Below are positions 1 to 5,068 of a DNA stretch of 5,068 nucleotides, one piece after another (the first letter of the stretch is position 1; every line of letters begins with the position of its first letter). Below the pieces are notes generated by a model. The model worked only from the letters and a program-made list of their open reading frames with translations, searched no databases and was not told the origin of the DNA. Position numbers and translations under genes: made by a program. Source of the stretch: Oscillospiraceae bacterium (GTDB lineage: Bacteria > Bacillota > Clostridia > Oscillospirales > Ruminococcaceae); assembly GCA_017394565.1 (NCBI GenBank), contig JAFPXW010000375.1:1-5068 (forward strand), given 5' to 3'.

Positions 1-1316
1 TAGTTTTCCGGAGAGATGCAGCCGCCGGAAGGTCCGCCGGTCTGAGCTGCCTTGAACTTCTTGCCGTTCGGGATGCCGCCGCCGATCTCCTCGATGACTT
101 CGCGGAGCGTCGTACCCATCGGAACTTCTACCAGACCAGTGTGCTTGATCTTGCCGCCGAGTGCGAATACCTTGGTACCCTTGGACTTCTCGGTACCCAT
201 GCCAGCGAACCAGTCAGCACCCTTCAGGATGATCTGCGGGATATTGGCATAGGTCTCAACGTTATTCAGGATAGTCGGCTTCTGGAACAGGCCCTTTTCA
301 GCCGGGAACGGAGGACGCGGACGTGGCTCACCACGGTTGCCCTCGATGGAGGTCATCAGCGCAGTTTCCTCACCGCAAACGAATGCACCTGCACCCAGTC
401 TGAGGTCGATGTCGAAGCAGAAATCCGTACCGAAGATGTTCTTGCCGAGCACGCCGTACTCACGAGCCTGCTTGATCGCGATCTTCAGACGCTCAACAGC
501 GATCGGGTACTCTGCACGAACGTAGATATAACCCTGGGTTGCGCCGATCGCGTAACCAGCGATTGCCATAGCCTCGAGCACAACGTGCGGATCGCCCTCC
601 AGAACGGAACGATCCATGAATGCACCAGGGTCGCCCTCGTCGGCGTTGCAGCATACATACTTCTGGTCAGCATCCGGAACGATGGTACGCGCCAGCTTCC
701 ACTTCATACCGGTCGGGAAGCCGCCGCCGCCTCTGCCGCGCAGGCCGGAGTCGAGGATGGTCTGGATAACGTCCTCAGGAGTCATTTCCTTCAGAACCTT
801 TGCCAGTGCCTGATAGCCGTCCTTGCCGAGGTACTCGTCGATGTTCTCAGGATTGATCGCACCGCAGTTTCTCAGAGCGACACGATGCTGCTTCTTGTAG
901 AAGCTGGTCTCATTCAGACCCTTGATGGTGTCGCCGTCAACGGTCTCATCATACAGCAGTTCCTTGACAGGGTTGCCGTTTACAAAATGCTCCTGAACGA
1001 TCTGCGGAATGTTCTCCGCGGTAATACGGGAATAGAATGCGCCGGACGGGTATACGATCATGATCGGGCCCAGTGCGCACAGACCGAAGCAGCCGGTCTT
1101 GACAACCTGGATCTTGTCGGTCAGGCCGGCCTTCTCGATCTCCTCACGCAGTACACGCTCGATCTCCGGAGAACCGGAAGATGTACAGCCGGTACCGCCG
1201 CAGATCAGTACTTGTCTTTCGTACTTGCTCTTAGCTTCCTTGGAGCCTACATTTCTCAGTTCCAGCTCAGGATGCATCGCGTCACGAATCGCCTGGATTT
1301 CCTGCAACGATTTCAT
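1..1316 (-). CDS. nuoF: NuoF-like (HydB/HndC-type) NADH:acceptor oxidoreductase flavoprotein, 3' end outside window
   Basis: This is the NADH- and FMN-binding subunit of an NADH-linked oxidoreductase, probably a cytoplasmic electron-bifurcating or NADH-dependent [FeFe] hydrogenase. I read 438 codons without a stop before the window edge. Residues 36-120 are a thioredoxin-like [2Fe-2S] domain with Cys39, Cys44, Cys76 and Cys80, an N-terminal extension typical of HydB/HndC and absent from classical NuoF. The glycine-rich loop LRGRGGGGFPTG (192-203) and NADEGDPGAF (224-233) form the FMN/NADH site. GAFVCGEETAL (310-320) and an SLBB-like segment (about 392-430) follow. The reading stops in GGPSGGCISPEN, so the C-terminal [4Fe-4S] domain and any ferredoxin-like tail lie off the left edge. 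The ATG is preceded by AAGGAGG (1326-1332, spacing 9). It lies 54 bases after the nuoE-like gene with no promoter or clear terminator between, so the two are probably cotranscribed. A formate dehydrogenase partner is a less likely alternative to hydrogenase. Confidence 0.95.
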   Translation of the reverse strand, partial: MKSLQEIQAIRDAMHPELELRNVGSKEAKSKYERQVLICGGTGCTSSGSPEIERVLREEIEKAGLTDKIQVVKTGCFGLCALGPIMIVYPSGAFYSRITAENIPQIVQEHFVNGNPVKELLYDETVDGDTIKGLNETSFYKKQHRVALRNCGAINPENIDEYLGKDGYQALAKVLKEMTPEDVIQTILDSGLRGRGGGGFPTGMKWKLARTIVPDADQKYVCCNADEGDPGAFMDRSVLEGDPHVVLEAMAIAGYAIGATQGYIYVRAEYPIAVERLKIAIKQAREYGVLGKNIFGTDFCFDIDLRLGAGAFVCGEETALMTSIEGNRGEPRPRPPFPAEKGLFQKPTILNNVETYANIPQIILKGADWFAGMGTEKSKGTKVFALGGKIKHTGLVEVPMGTTLREVIEEIGGGIPNGKKFKAAQTGGPSGGCISPEN

Positions 1317-1325
1317 GTGTTATTT

Positions 1326-1332
1326 CCTCCTT
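1326..1332 (-). promoter_or_regulatory. Ribosome-binding site of nuoF
   Basis: AAGGAGG on the minus strand, a full anti-16S match, 9 bases before the ATG at 1314-1316. It decides the start of a gene whose 3' end is outside the window. Confidence 0.9.
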
Positions 1333-1370
1333 GTTATGTAAAGTCTGTCAGCTGATCGCAGACAGTAGGC

Positions 1371-1862
1371 TTATTCATATTTTGCCAGAATATCAGCAAC
1401 ATCATCCACAGTCAGACGGCCGTAAACGTCCTCATTGACCGTCAGGACAGGGGCCAGACCGCAAGCGCCGATGCAGCGGCAGGCCTCCAGAGAGAACTTG
1501 CCGTCAGCGGTGCATTCGCCGCCGCCGATCTGCAGTACCTCCTGCAGCTTGTCATAGATGTCGCCGGAACCCTTTACATAGCAAGCTGTACCAAGACAGA
1601 CAGAGATATTGTACTTGCCCTTGGGATACAGCGAGAACTGTGCATAGAATGTAACAACGCCATAGATCTTCTCCATCGGGATACCCATCTTGTCGGAGAT
1701 GATCTTCTGAACTTCGATCGGCAGATAACCATAAATCGCCTGCGCACCCTGAAGAACAGGCATCAGCGCACCCGGATCAGCCTTGTGTTCTTCGATCACG
1801 GCCAGAAGCTGTGCTTCCTGCTCAGGCGTGCCGTTGAACGGAACGGTTTTCTTAGTAGCCAT
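1371..1862 (-). CDS. nuoE: NuoE-like (HydC/HndA-type) [2Fe-2S] thioredoxin-like subunit
   Basis: This 163-residue protein has the usual length and layout of the NuoE/24-kDa family: a helical N-terminal part (about 12-80, including GYLP at 45-48 and YGVVTFYAQF at 67-76) and a thioredoxin-like [2Fe-2S] domain. The cluster ligands are visible as Cys89 and Cys94 in CLGTAC, and Cys130 and Cys134 in CRCIGAC. In the family this cluster exchanges electrons with FMN in the NuoF-like partner, which is encoded directly downstream. Together they form a diaphorase module, in Clostridia commonly attached to an [FeFe] hydrogenase. The ATG at 1860-1862 is chosen because GGGAGGT (1869-1875) precedes it. The gene is first in its unit, with a promoter about 125 bases upstream and a leader able to fold. 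It ends in TAA. Nothing looks damaged. Confidence 0.96.
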   Translation of the reverse strand: MATKKTVPFNGTPEQEAQLLAVIEEHKADPGALMPVLQGAQAIYGYLPIEVQKIISDKMGIPMEKIYGVVTFYAQFSLYPKGKYNISVCLGTACYVKGSGDIYDKLQEVLQIGGGECTADGKFSLEACRCIGACGLAPVLTVNEDVYGRLTVDDVADILAKYE

Positions 1863-1868
1863 TGTGTA

Positions 1869-1875
1869 ACCTCCC
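1869..1875 (-). promoter_or_regulatory. Ribosome-binding site of nuoE
   Basis: GGGAGGT on the minus strand, about 6-7 bases before the ATG at 1860-1862; it fixes that start. Confidence 0.85.
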
Positions 1876-1889
1876 AGTTAGTTTTACAA

Positions 1890-1981
1890 GTAAGCTTATA
1901 CGTCCCGACACCTTGTCCACGGTGCCTCGTCACGTTTCCTGTGAACCAGTGAAACTGCGTTGCACTGGCTTACACGCTTAC
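1890..1981 (-). promoter_or_regulatory. Potential structured 5' leader of nuoE (four-helix fold)
   Basis: On the minus strand the leader can form a closing stem GTAAGC/GCTTAC (1976-1981 with 1890-1895) around three hairpins. P2 is AGCCAGTG/CACTGGTT (1963-1970 with 1944-1951, one G.U, 11-base loop). P3 is TCAC/GTGA (1941-1944 with 1930-1933, 7-base loop). P4 is GGCACC/GGTGTC (1921-1926 with 1907-1912, one G.U, 8-base loop). A second GTAAGC (1968-1973) overlaps P2 and could compete for the closing strand. There is no terminator between it and the ribosome-binding site. I could not match it to a riboswitch class, and short stems such as P3 may be chance. Confidence 0.4.
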
Positions 1982-1985
1982 AGAT

Positions 1986-2014
1986 ATTATAACATATCTA
2001 TCGATAAAAATCTA
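1986..2014 (-). promoter_or_regulatory. Predicted sigma-A promoter of the nuoE-nuoF unit (extended -10)
   Basis: On the minus strand a perfect TATAAT (1986-1991) is preceded by TGT, giving an extended -10 TGnTATAAT. Seventeen bases upstream is TAGATT (2009-2014), only a weak match to TTGACA, so the promoter probably depends on the extended -10. Transcription should start near 1979-1980, leaving a leader of about 115 bases before the nuoE ATG. Confidence 0.75.
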
Positions 2015-2044
2015 TCCGCAAACTGCACCAAGGCAAAATCGCTT

Positions 2045-2060
2045 TTTTGTGGAATTTGCA
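2045..2060 (+). repeat. Copy 1 of 16-base dispersed repeat TTTTGTGGAATTTGCA
   Basis: Identical to 3211-3226, and both copies are preceded by GC plus Ts. It lies upstream of the nuoE promoter, about 30 bases beyond the -35. A 10-base core TGTGGAATTT also occurs on the minus strand at 4241-4250. Confidence 0.6.
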
Positions 2061-2105
2061 CATTTTTATCATTATTTATCGTTTTAAAGCGCCATTTTTA
2101 TGTGC

Positions 2106-2142
2106 AACATCCCGAAATTCGTGTTGCAAATTTCGGGATGTT
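2106..2142. repeat. Perfect 14-bp inverted repeat (hairpin) downstream of the kinase
   Basis: Arms 2106-2119 (AACATCCCGAAATT) and 2129-2142 are perfect reverse complements around a 9-base loop. The element lies 58 bases past the kinase stop, where a terminator would be expected, but neither strand has a proper T run after it. TGCAACA (2103-2109) can instead pair with TGTTGCA (2122-2128), so two exclusive folds exist. It may be a weak terminator, an RNA 3'-end stabiliser or a protein-binding palindrome. Confidence 0.7.
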
Positions 2143-2200
2143 TGTGCATTTCATTGATTGCGATGATTTTCGTAGGATTCACCAGTTTCTGGAAGCCGGA

Positions 2201-3121
2201 TCAGGAATTAAACTGTCCGTTTCCAATAAATTCGCAAACCAGAGAATCCGGTGTGATCTGTTCCTTCAGCAGTGCCGCGGTGCGTTCCAGAAAATCGAGC
2301 ATATCCCGCACCAGCGGATCCTCCGCCATTTCACGGAACGCTTCGATCAGGAAGGGCTGATACGCGCAGATCTCGTATGCCATAAACGTATCCACGTCGT
2401 AGGTCGAACGGTACTTGTAGGGCATGATGTATTTGTTTTCGCCCTCCTCCACACTGCCATACATCATCAGGGTATCTGCAAACGAACGCTTGCGGAACAG
2501 CAGATCTCGTACAAGCCGGCGCATCAGGCGGATCTTGGAGGGGTGCAGCTCCCTGCCGTCCTGCGTGATCCGGGTGCGGACGGAAACGTAGATCTTCGCG
2601 GTGTTCTCGTCCGGGAAATCAATGATGTCCGGATTCAGACTGTGGATGACCTCGAGGATGACCAGCACTCCAGGCTTGCGGTGCAGCACCTTGCCATCGA
2701 AAACGCGCGTCGATTCGCGGAAATCATACGTCGGAAGTTTGACCGGCTCGCAGTTGTAGATCTTGGTCAGCTGTTCTGTCAGGAATTCGCTGTCCACGCG
2801 CTTGGGAGATTCGAGATCAAGCTTTCCGGCATGGAACAGCTCCTTTTCGTGATCCGTCAGCGGGCTGAAATAATTGTCCAGCGACAGCGTATGCGTTTCA
2901 ACGCCCTGCTCATCCAGCATTTTCTCGATCATCAGCGCCGAGGTCGTCTTGCCGGAGCCGGACGGCCCGGACAGCAGCACAATCGGCCGTTTTTCGCGGT
3001 TTGCTTTGATATCCTCCGCTATTTTTTCCAGACTGCTGAGATATGCAGCATTGGTGTTCTGGATGTATGCAGCGGCGTTTTGGGTAACTTTCTGGTTGAT
3101 GTAGCCGAGTTCAATGTTCAT
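2201..3121 (-). CDS. Uridine kinase / phosphoribulokinase-family P-loop kinase
   Basis: This 306-residue cytoplasmic protein belongs to the PRK/URK nucleoside-kinase family, whose members transfer a phosphate from ATP to uridine/cytidine or a related substrate. A short N-terminal segment (1-44) precedes the Walker A loop GPSGSGKT (52-59). Further family features are SLDNYF (80-85, Asp82 in the position of the acidic substrate-binding residue), TYDF (131-134), the strand VILEVIHSLN (154-163, where family members usually read EGIH) and the arginine-rich lid region VRTRITQDGRE to RRLVRDLLFR (181-210). The C-terminal 100 residues are helical. It is longer than classical Udk (about 210) and lacks the TGS-type N-terminal domain of the larger clostridial nucleoside kinases, so the substrate is uncertain. 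The ATG is supported by AAGGAGG (3130-3136, spacing 8). It has its own promoter and is divergent from the transporter. Confidence 0.88.
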   Translation of the reverse strand: MNIELGYINQKVTQNAAAYIQNTNAAYLSSLEKIAEDIKANREKRPIVLLSGPSGSGKTTSALMIEKMLDEQGVETHTLSLDNYFSPLTDHEKELFHAGKLDLESPKRVDSEFLTEQLTKIYNCEPVKLPTYDFRESTRVFDGKVLHRKPGVLVILEVIHSLNPDIIDFPDENTAKIYVSVRTRITQDGRELHPSKIRLMRRLVRDLLFRKRSFADTLMMYGSVEEGENKYIMPYKYRSTYDVDTFMAYEICAYQPFLIEAFREMAEDPLVRDMLDFLERTAALLKEQITPDSLVCEFIGNGQFNS

Positions 3122-3129
3122 AGAGGATG

Positions 3130-3136
3130 CCTCCTT
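3130..3136 (-). promoter_or_regulatory. Ribosome-binding site of the kinase gene
   Basis: AAGGAGG on the minus strand, 8 bases before the ATG at 3119-3121; it confirms that start. Confidence 0.88.
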
Positions 3137-3177
3137 CGTGGTAGGATGATAGGAACTCTATCGAGTTCTTTGGTTTA

Positions 3178-3206
3178 ATTATACCATATCTTTTCCTAAT
3201 AATCAA
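3178..3206 (-). promoter_or_regulatory. Predicted sigma-A promoter of the kinase gene
   Basis: On the minus strand TTGATT (3201-3206), a 17-base spacer and TATAAT (3178-3183), with TGG directly before the -10 (extended -10). Expected start is near 3171, giving a leader of about 50 bases. The 16-base repeat (3211-3226) ends four bases upstream of the -35. Confidence 0.85.
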
Positions 3207-3210
3207 GTGC

Positions 3211-3226
3211 TTTTGTGGAATTTGCA
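3211..3226 (+). repeat. Copy 2 of 16-base dispersed repeat TTTTGTGGAATTTGCA
   Basis: Identical to 2045-2060. It sits between the -35 boxes of the divergent kinase and transporter promoters. Its first seven bases TTTTGTG are reverse-complementary to CACAAAA at 3235-3241 (17-base spacing), so it may be half of an operator. Confidence 0.6.
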
Positions 3227-3243
3227 GATACTTTCACAAAAAT

Positions 3244-3272
3244 TTGCCAATCCCATCACAATGTGATATAAT
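3244..3272 (+). promoter_or_regulatory. Predicted sigma-A promoter of the EamA transporter gene
   Basis: TTGCCA (3244-3249, five of six consensus bases), a 17-base spacer and TATAAT (3267-3272) preceded by TGA (extended -10). Expected start is near 3279, which is downstream of the ATG at 3276 and so rules that codon out as the translation start. Confidence 0.87.
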
Positions 3273-3296
3273 AGTATGCGGAAAGGTGGCATTTTC

Positions 3297-4253
3297 ATGA
3301 AGCAAACGAAATCCAGTCCCCTGACAAAAACGCCTGTCGTGGCGTTTGTGGCGCTGATCTGCTGTATTTTATGGGGCAGCGCATTTTCCGGTGTGAAGGT
3401 CGGGTATTCCCTGCTGCACATCGACACACAGGACTGGGCCTCTCAGATGGTATTTGCCGGCGTGCGGTTTTTCATCGCCGGCATCATGGCGCTGATCGCT
3501 GGCAGCATCGCAGAAAAGCGCATTCTCCTCCCAACGCGCAGCTCGATCCCGAAATTTATGATCATCAGCACATTTCAGACGATCCTGCAATATTTCTTCT
3601 ACTACATCGGTCTGGCGCACACGACCGGTGTCAAGGCGGCGATCATCGTGGCTGCGAACGTGTTTACCGCGATCCTGATCTCCTCCCTGCTGTACCGGCA
3701 GGAGGCGCTCACCGCAAAGAAGCTCATTGGCTGCGCTGTCGGATTTTCCGGCATTGTTCTGGTCAATGCAGCCGGACTCCGGGGCGGGCTGCACTTCAGT
3801 CTACTGGGGGACGGATTCATTTTCCTTTGTACGGTGGCAAGCGGTTTTTCGCAGGTGTACATGAAGAAATTCTCCGCTTCCGAAAGTCCTGTACTGCTCA
3901 GCGGATGGCAGTTCACATTCGGCGGTGCTGTGATGTGGGCGTTCGGCGCGGTCTGCGGCGGTCACATGGAGATCCGTGAGCCTGCCGGCTGGGCGATCCT
4001 ACTCTATTTGTCCTTTGTTTCGGCGGCGGCGTATTCGCTCTGGGCGACGCTGCTCAAGCACAATCCGGTCTCTTAGGTGACGGTGTTCGGTTTTCTGAAT
4101 CCGATGTGCGGTGTGATCATTTCCAGCATCGTTCTGCGTGAAGAAAACGCCTTCGGCATGGCCGGTGTGATCTCCCTGCTGCTGGTTTGCATCGGGATCC
4201 TGATCGTTAATTATGAAAAACGAAGTTCGCGAGTTACTAGAAATTCCACATAA
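3297..4253 (+). pseudogene. EamA/DMT-family transporter interrupted by in-frame UAG at codon 260
   Basis: This encodes a ten-helix inner-membrane permease of the drug/metabolite transporter superfamily (EamA); the substrate cannot be told from sequence. Hydrophobic segments are visible near residues 13-32, 50-72, 85-105, 110-132, 140-159, 168-188, 198-220 and 231-253, with the family-typical start CCILWGSAFSGVKVG (22-36). The reading frame meets TAG at 4074-4076 after 259 residues. The same frame then stays open for 58 more codons, with VTVFGFLNPMCGV and two further hydrophobic segments, to a TAA at 4251-4253. The total of about 318 codons is normal for the family, so this looks like one substitution (probably AAG to TAG, since relatives have NPVSK here) in an otherwise intact gene. 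The start at 3297 follows AAGGTGG (3283-3289, spacing 7). The upstream in-frame ATG at 3276 lies before the expected transcript start. It could be a new pseudogene, a truncated protein, a readthrough gene or a sequencing error. Confidence 0.85.
4074..4253 (+). other. Premature amber codon and the orphaned last two membrane segments of the EamA protein
   Basis: TAG at 4074-4076 follows codons for NPVS. The next codons continue the family sequence without any shift: VTVFGFLNPM (261-270), a hydrophobic run to about 279, REENAFGMAG, then GVISLLLVCIGILIVNY (about 291-307) and a basic tail. I see no ribosome-binding site before the in-frame GTG at 4077 that would suggest a separate gene. Confidence 0.85.
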
Positions 4254-4301
4254 CAAAAAATCCCTCCCGTCGTGAAGTCGGTACTCATATAGAAGTATTA
4301 A

Positions 4302-4346
4302 GCCATAGTATTTCTGATCTACAGTCAGAAGTACTATGGCGTTTTT
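4302..4346 (+). terminator. Strong intrinsic terminator after the EamA gene
   Basis: Arms 4302-4317 and 4325-4340 pair over 16 bp with a single G.U, around a 7-base loop (TCTACAG), followed by G and five Ts (4342-4346). It lies about 50 bases after the distal TAA (4251-4253) and about 225 bases after the amber codon, so the transcript includes the whole interrupted gene. The T run ends one base before the -35 of the next promoter. Confidence 0.92.
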
Positions 4347-4347
4347 A

Positions 4348-4376
4348 TTGACAGTGCGGCAATTATGTGATATACT
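4348..4376 (+). promoter_or_regulatory. Near-consensus promoter of the DinB-like gene
   Basis: Perfect TTGACA (4348-4353), a 17-base spacer and TATACT (4371-4376) with TGA immediately before it (extended -10). Expected start is near 4383, about 29 bases before the ATG. It directly abuts the preceding terminator, so the gene is an independent unit. Confidence 0.9.
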
Positions 4377-4411
4377 TGTTACTAATATAAATCGGAATTT
4401 AGGTGAATGAT

Positions 4412-5068
4412 ATGAATAAAGAATGGTCTGAACTGAATAAGACAATGCAAACCCAAATCAAAAAGAAAGATACTTACATTTACGGCATAAGCACCTTATT
4501 TGAATTGCGTAACAGGCTTATGCAGACAATCATATCATTCAAGAATAATCTTTCCAGAGAGGATTTTAATGCGATTCCTTTCATAAATGCAGACGGCTAT
4601 CATAGTAAGACGATTGCTTATTCTTTATGGCATATTTTTAGAATTGAGGATATTGTCGCACACACACTGATAAATTGTGATGAGCAGATATTCTTCTCAG
4701 GCAATTACAAAGACCGTATGAATTCCCCCATCATAACAACAGGTAACGAGCTTGTTAAAAATGAGATCTCTGATTTTTCAAAGCAATTAGATATAAATGA
4801 GTTATATTCATATATTTCGGAGGTTAAAGAAAGTACCGATGATATTCTGCGGGAACTCACTTATCAAATGTTGAAACAAAGAATATCGGCAGAACGCAGA
4901 GAAATCCTGCAAAAAATGAATGTTGTAAGTAGTGACGAGAATGCGTCGTGGCTTATTGACTATTGGTGTGGCAAAGATATTCGAGGCTTGATACAGATGC
5001 CATTTTCAAGACATTGGATCATGCATATAGAAGCAAGTTTGCGTATTGAGAATAAAATACGCAAATGA
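4412..5068 (+). CDS. DinB-like four-helix-bundle protein, function unknown
   Basis: This is a complete 218-residue soluble, mostly helical protein with its TGA at the last bases of the window. The segment SLWHIFRIEDIVAH (71-84) and the C-terminal RHWIMHIEAS (200-209) supply His74, His201 and His205. These resemble the spaced histidines by which DinB/YfiT-type helix bundles hold a divalent metal. Database relatives of this clostridial family are sometimes labelled 'phage head-tail adapter', but I see nothing phage-like around it. I recognise the fold only by this pattern; the reaction is unknown, and thiol transferase or damage-inducible roles are family guesses. The ATG at 4412 is preferred over an in-frame GTG at 4403 because AGGTGA (4401-4406) sits five bases before it and overlaps the GTG. 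Codon use is markedly more AT-rich than in all other genes here, suggesting separate origin. Confidence 0.75.
   Translation: MNKEWSELNKTMQTQIKKKDTYIYGISTLFELRNRLMQTIISFKNNLSREDFNAIPFINADGYHSKTIAYSLWHIFRIEDIVAHTLINCDEQIFFSGNYKDRMNSPIITTGNELVKNEISDFSKQLDINELYSYISEVKESTDDILRELTYQMLKQRISAERREILQKMNVVSSDENASWLIDYWCGKDIRGLIQMPFSRHWIMHIEASLRIENKIRK

Larger units (their letters stand above)
1863..2200. other. 338-base intergenic region between kinase 3' end and nuoE 5' end
   Basis: I find no credible gene here; the plus-strand frame crossing it is antisense to the kinase and has no ribosome-binding site. Reading in the minus direction from the kinase stop, it holds a 14-bp perfect hairpin (2106-2142), an AT-rich stretch, one copy of the repeated TTTTGTGGAATTTGCA element (2045-2060), an extended -10 promoter (1986-2014), and a foldable leader (1890-1981). 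The ribosome-binding site of nuoE (1869-1875) comes last. Confidence 0.85.

Noticed and set aside
141..1355. Long plus-strand open frame of about 400 codons
   Set aside because: It is the antisense shadow of the nuoF-like gene. The minus frame shows unmistakable FMN and cluster motifs plus a full ribosome-binding site, while this frame has none.
1343..1363. GTCTG/CAGAC inverted repeat between nuoE and nuoF as a terminator
   Set aside because: It has a five-bp stem, an 11-base loop and no T run. It is too weak to call a terminator and is in line with cotranscription.
1890..1981. Assignment of the nuoE leader to c-di-GMP-I, NiCo/Fe(II), cobalamin or tRNA-like classes
   Set aside because: Only short fragments such as CACAGG and GGGACG recall known consensus boxes. 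Their spacing and the surrounding helices do not fit, so no class is claimed.
1862..3178. Plus-strand open frame of 438 codons crossing the intergenic region
   Set aside because: It runs through the nuoE leader, a promoter and a hairpin and then antisense to the kinase. It has no ribosome-binding site, and its translation resembles no family I know.
3276..3278. Upstream in-frame ATG as start of the EamA gene
   Set aside because: It lies four bases after the -10 box, before the expected transcription start, and has no ribosome-binding site. ATG 3297 has AAGGTGG at the right distance.
4403..4405. GTG as start of the DinB-like gene
   Set aside because: It overlaps the AGGTGA ribosome-binding site that serves the ATG at 4412.
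4412..5068. Phage or mobile-element origin of the DinB-like gene
   Set aside because: There is no integrase, transposase, attachment repeat or phage structural gene in view. Only base composition hints at transfer.

Overview
The window looks like chromosome from an anaerobic Firmicute, most likely a gut-type member of the Clostridia such as the Oscillospiraceae/Ruminococcaceae. The grounds are strong AGGAGG ribosome-binding sites, sigma-A promoters with extended -10 boxes, fairly GC-rich coding sequence with AT-rich gaps, and a flavoprotein pair typical of clostridial NADH-linked [FeFe] hydrogenases. The taxon is an inference.

Layout: (1) Positions 1-1862 (minus strand) hold a nuoE-like gene followed by a nuoF-like gene. 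The nuoF-like gene runs off the left edge before its 3' end. Its extra N-terminal [2Fe-2S] thioredoxin-like domain makes it HydB/HndC-like rather than a classical complex I NuoF, so a catalytic hydrogenase subunit would be expected beyond the left edge. (2) Positions 1863-2200 are a 338-base gap. It holds a promoter for the nuoE-nuoF unit, a leader of about 110 nt that can fold into a closing stem with three hairpins, a 16-base sequence repeated elsewhere in the window, and a perfect 14-bp hairpin after the kinase gene. (3) Positions 2201-3121 (minus) encode a uridine kinase/phosphoribulokinase-family P-loop kinase. (4) Positions 3122-3296 are a divergent promoter region with back-to-back sigma-A promoters. 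(5) Positions 3297-4253 (plus) encode an EamA/DMT-family transporter interrupted by one in-frame UAG at codon 260; its last two membrane segments lie beyond the stop. A strong intrinsic terminator follows. (6) Positions 4412-5068 (plus) encode a DinB-like protein with its own near-consensus promoter. This gene is clearly more AT-rich than the rest and may have been acquired separately.

The NuoE-like and NuoF-like proteins should work together as the NADH-oxidising, FMN and iron-sulphur diaphorase module of a soluble hydrogenase or related oxidoreductase. The kinase, transporter and DinB-like genes each have their own promoter and no evident link to that module. I saw no CRISPR array, tRNA, rRNA, insertion sequence or defence system. 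The most unusual items are the amber-interrupted transporter and the structured leader before nuoE.
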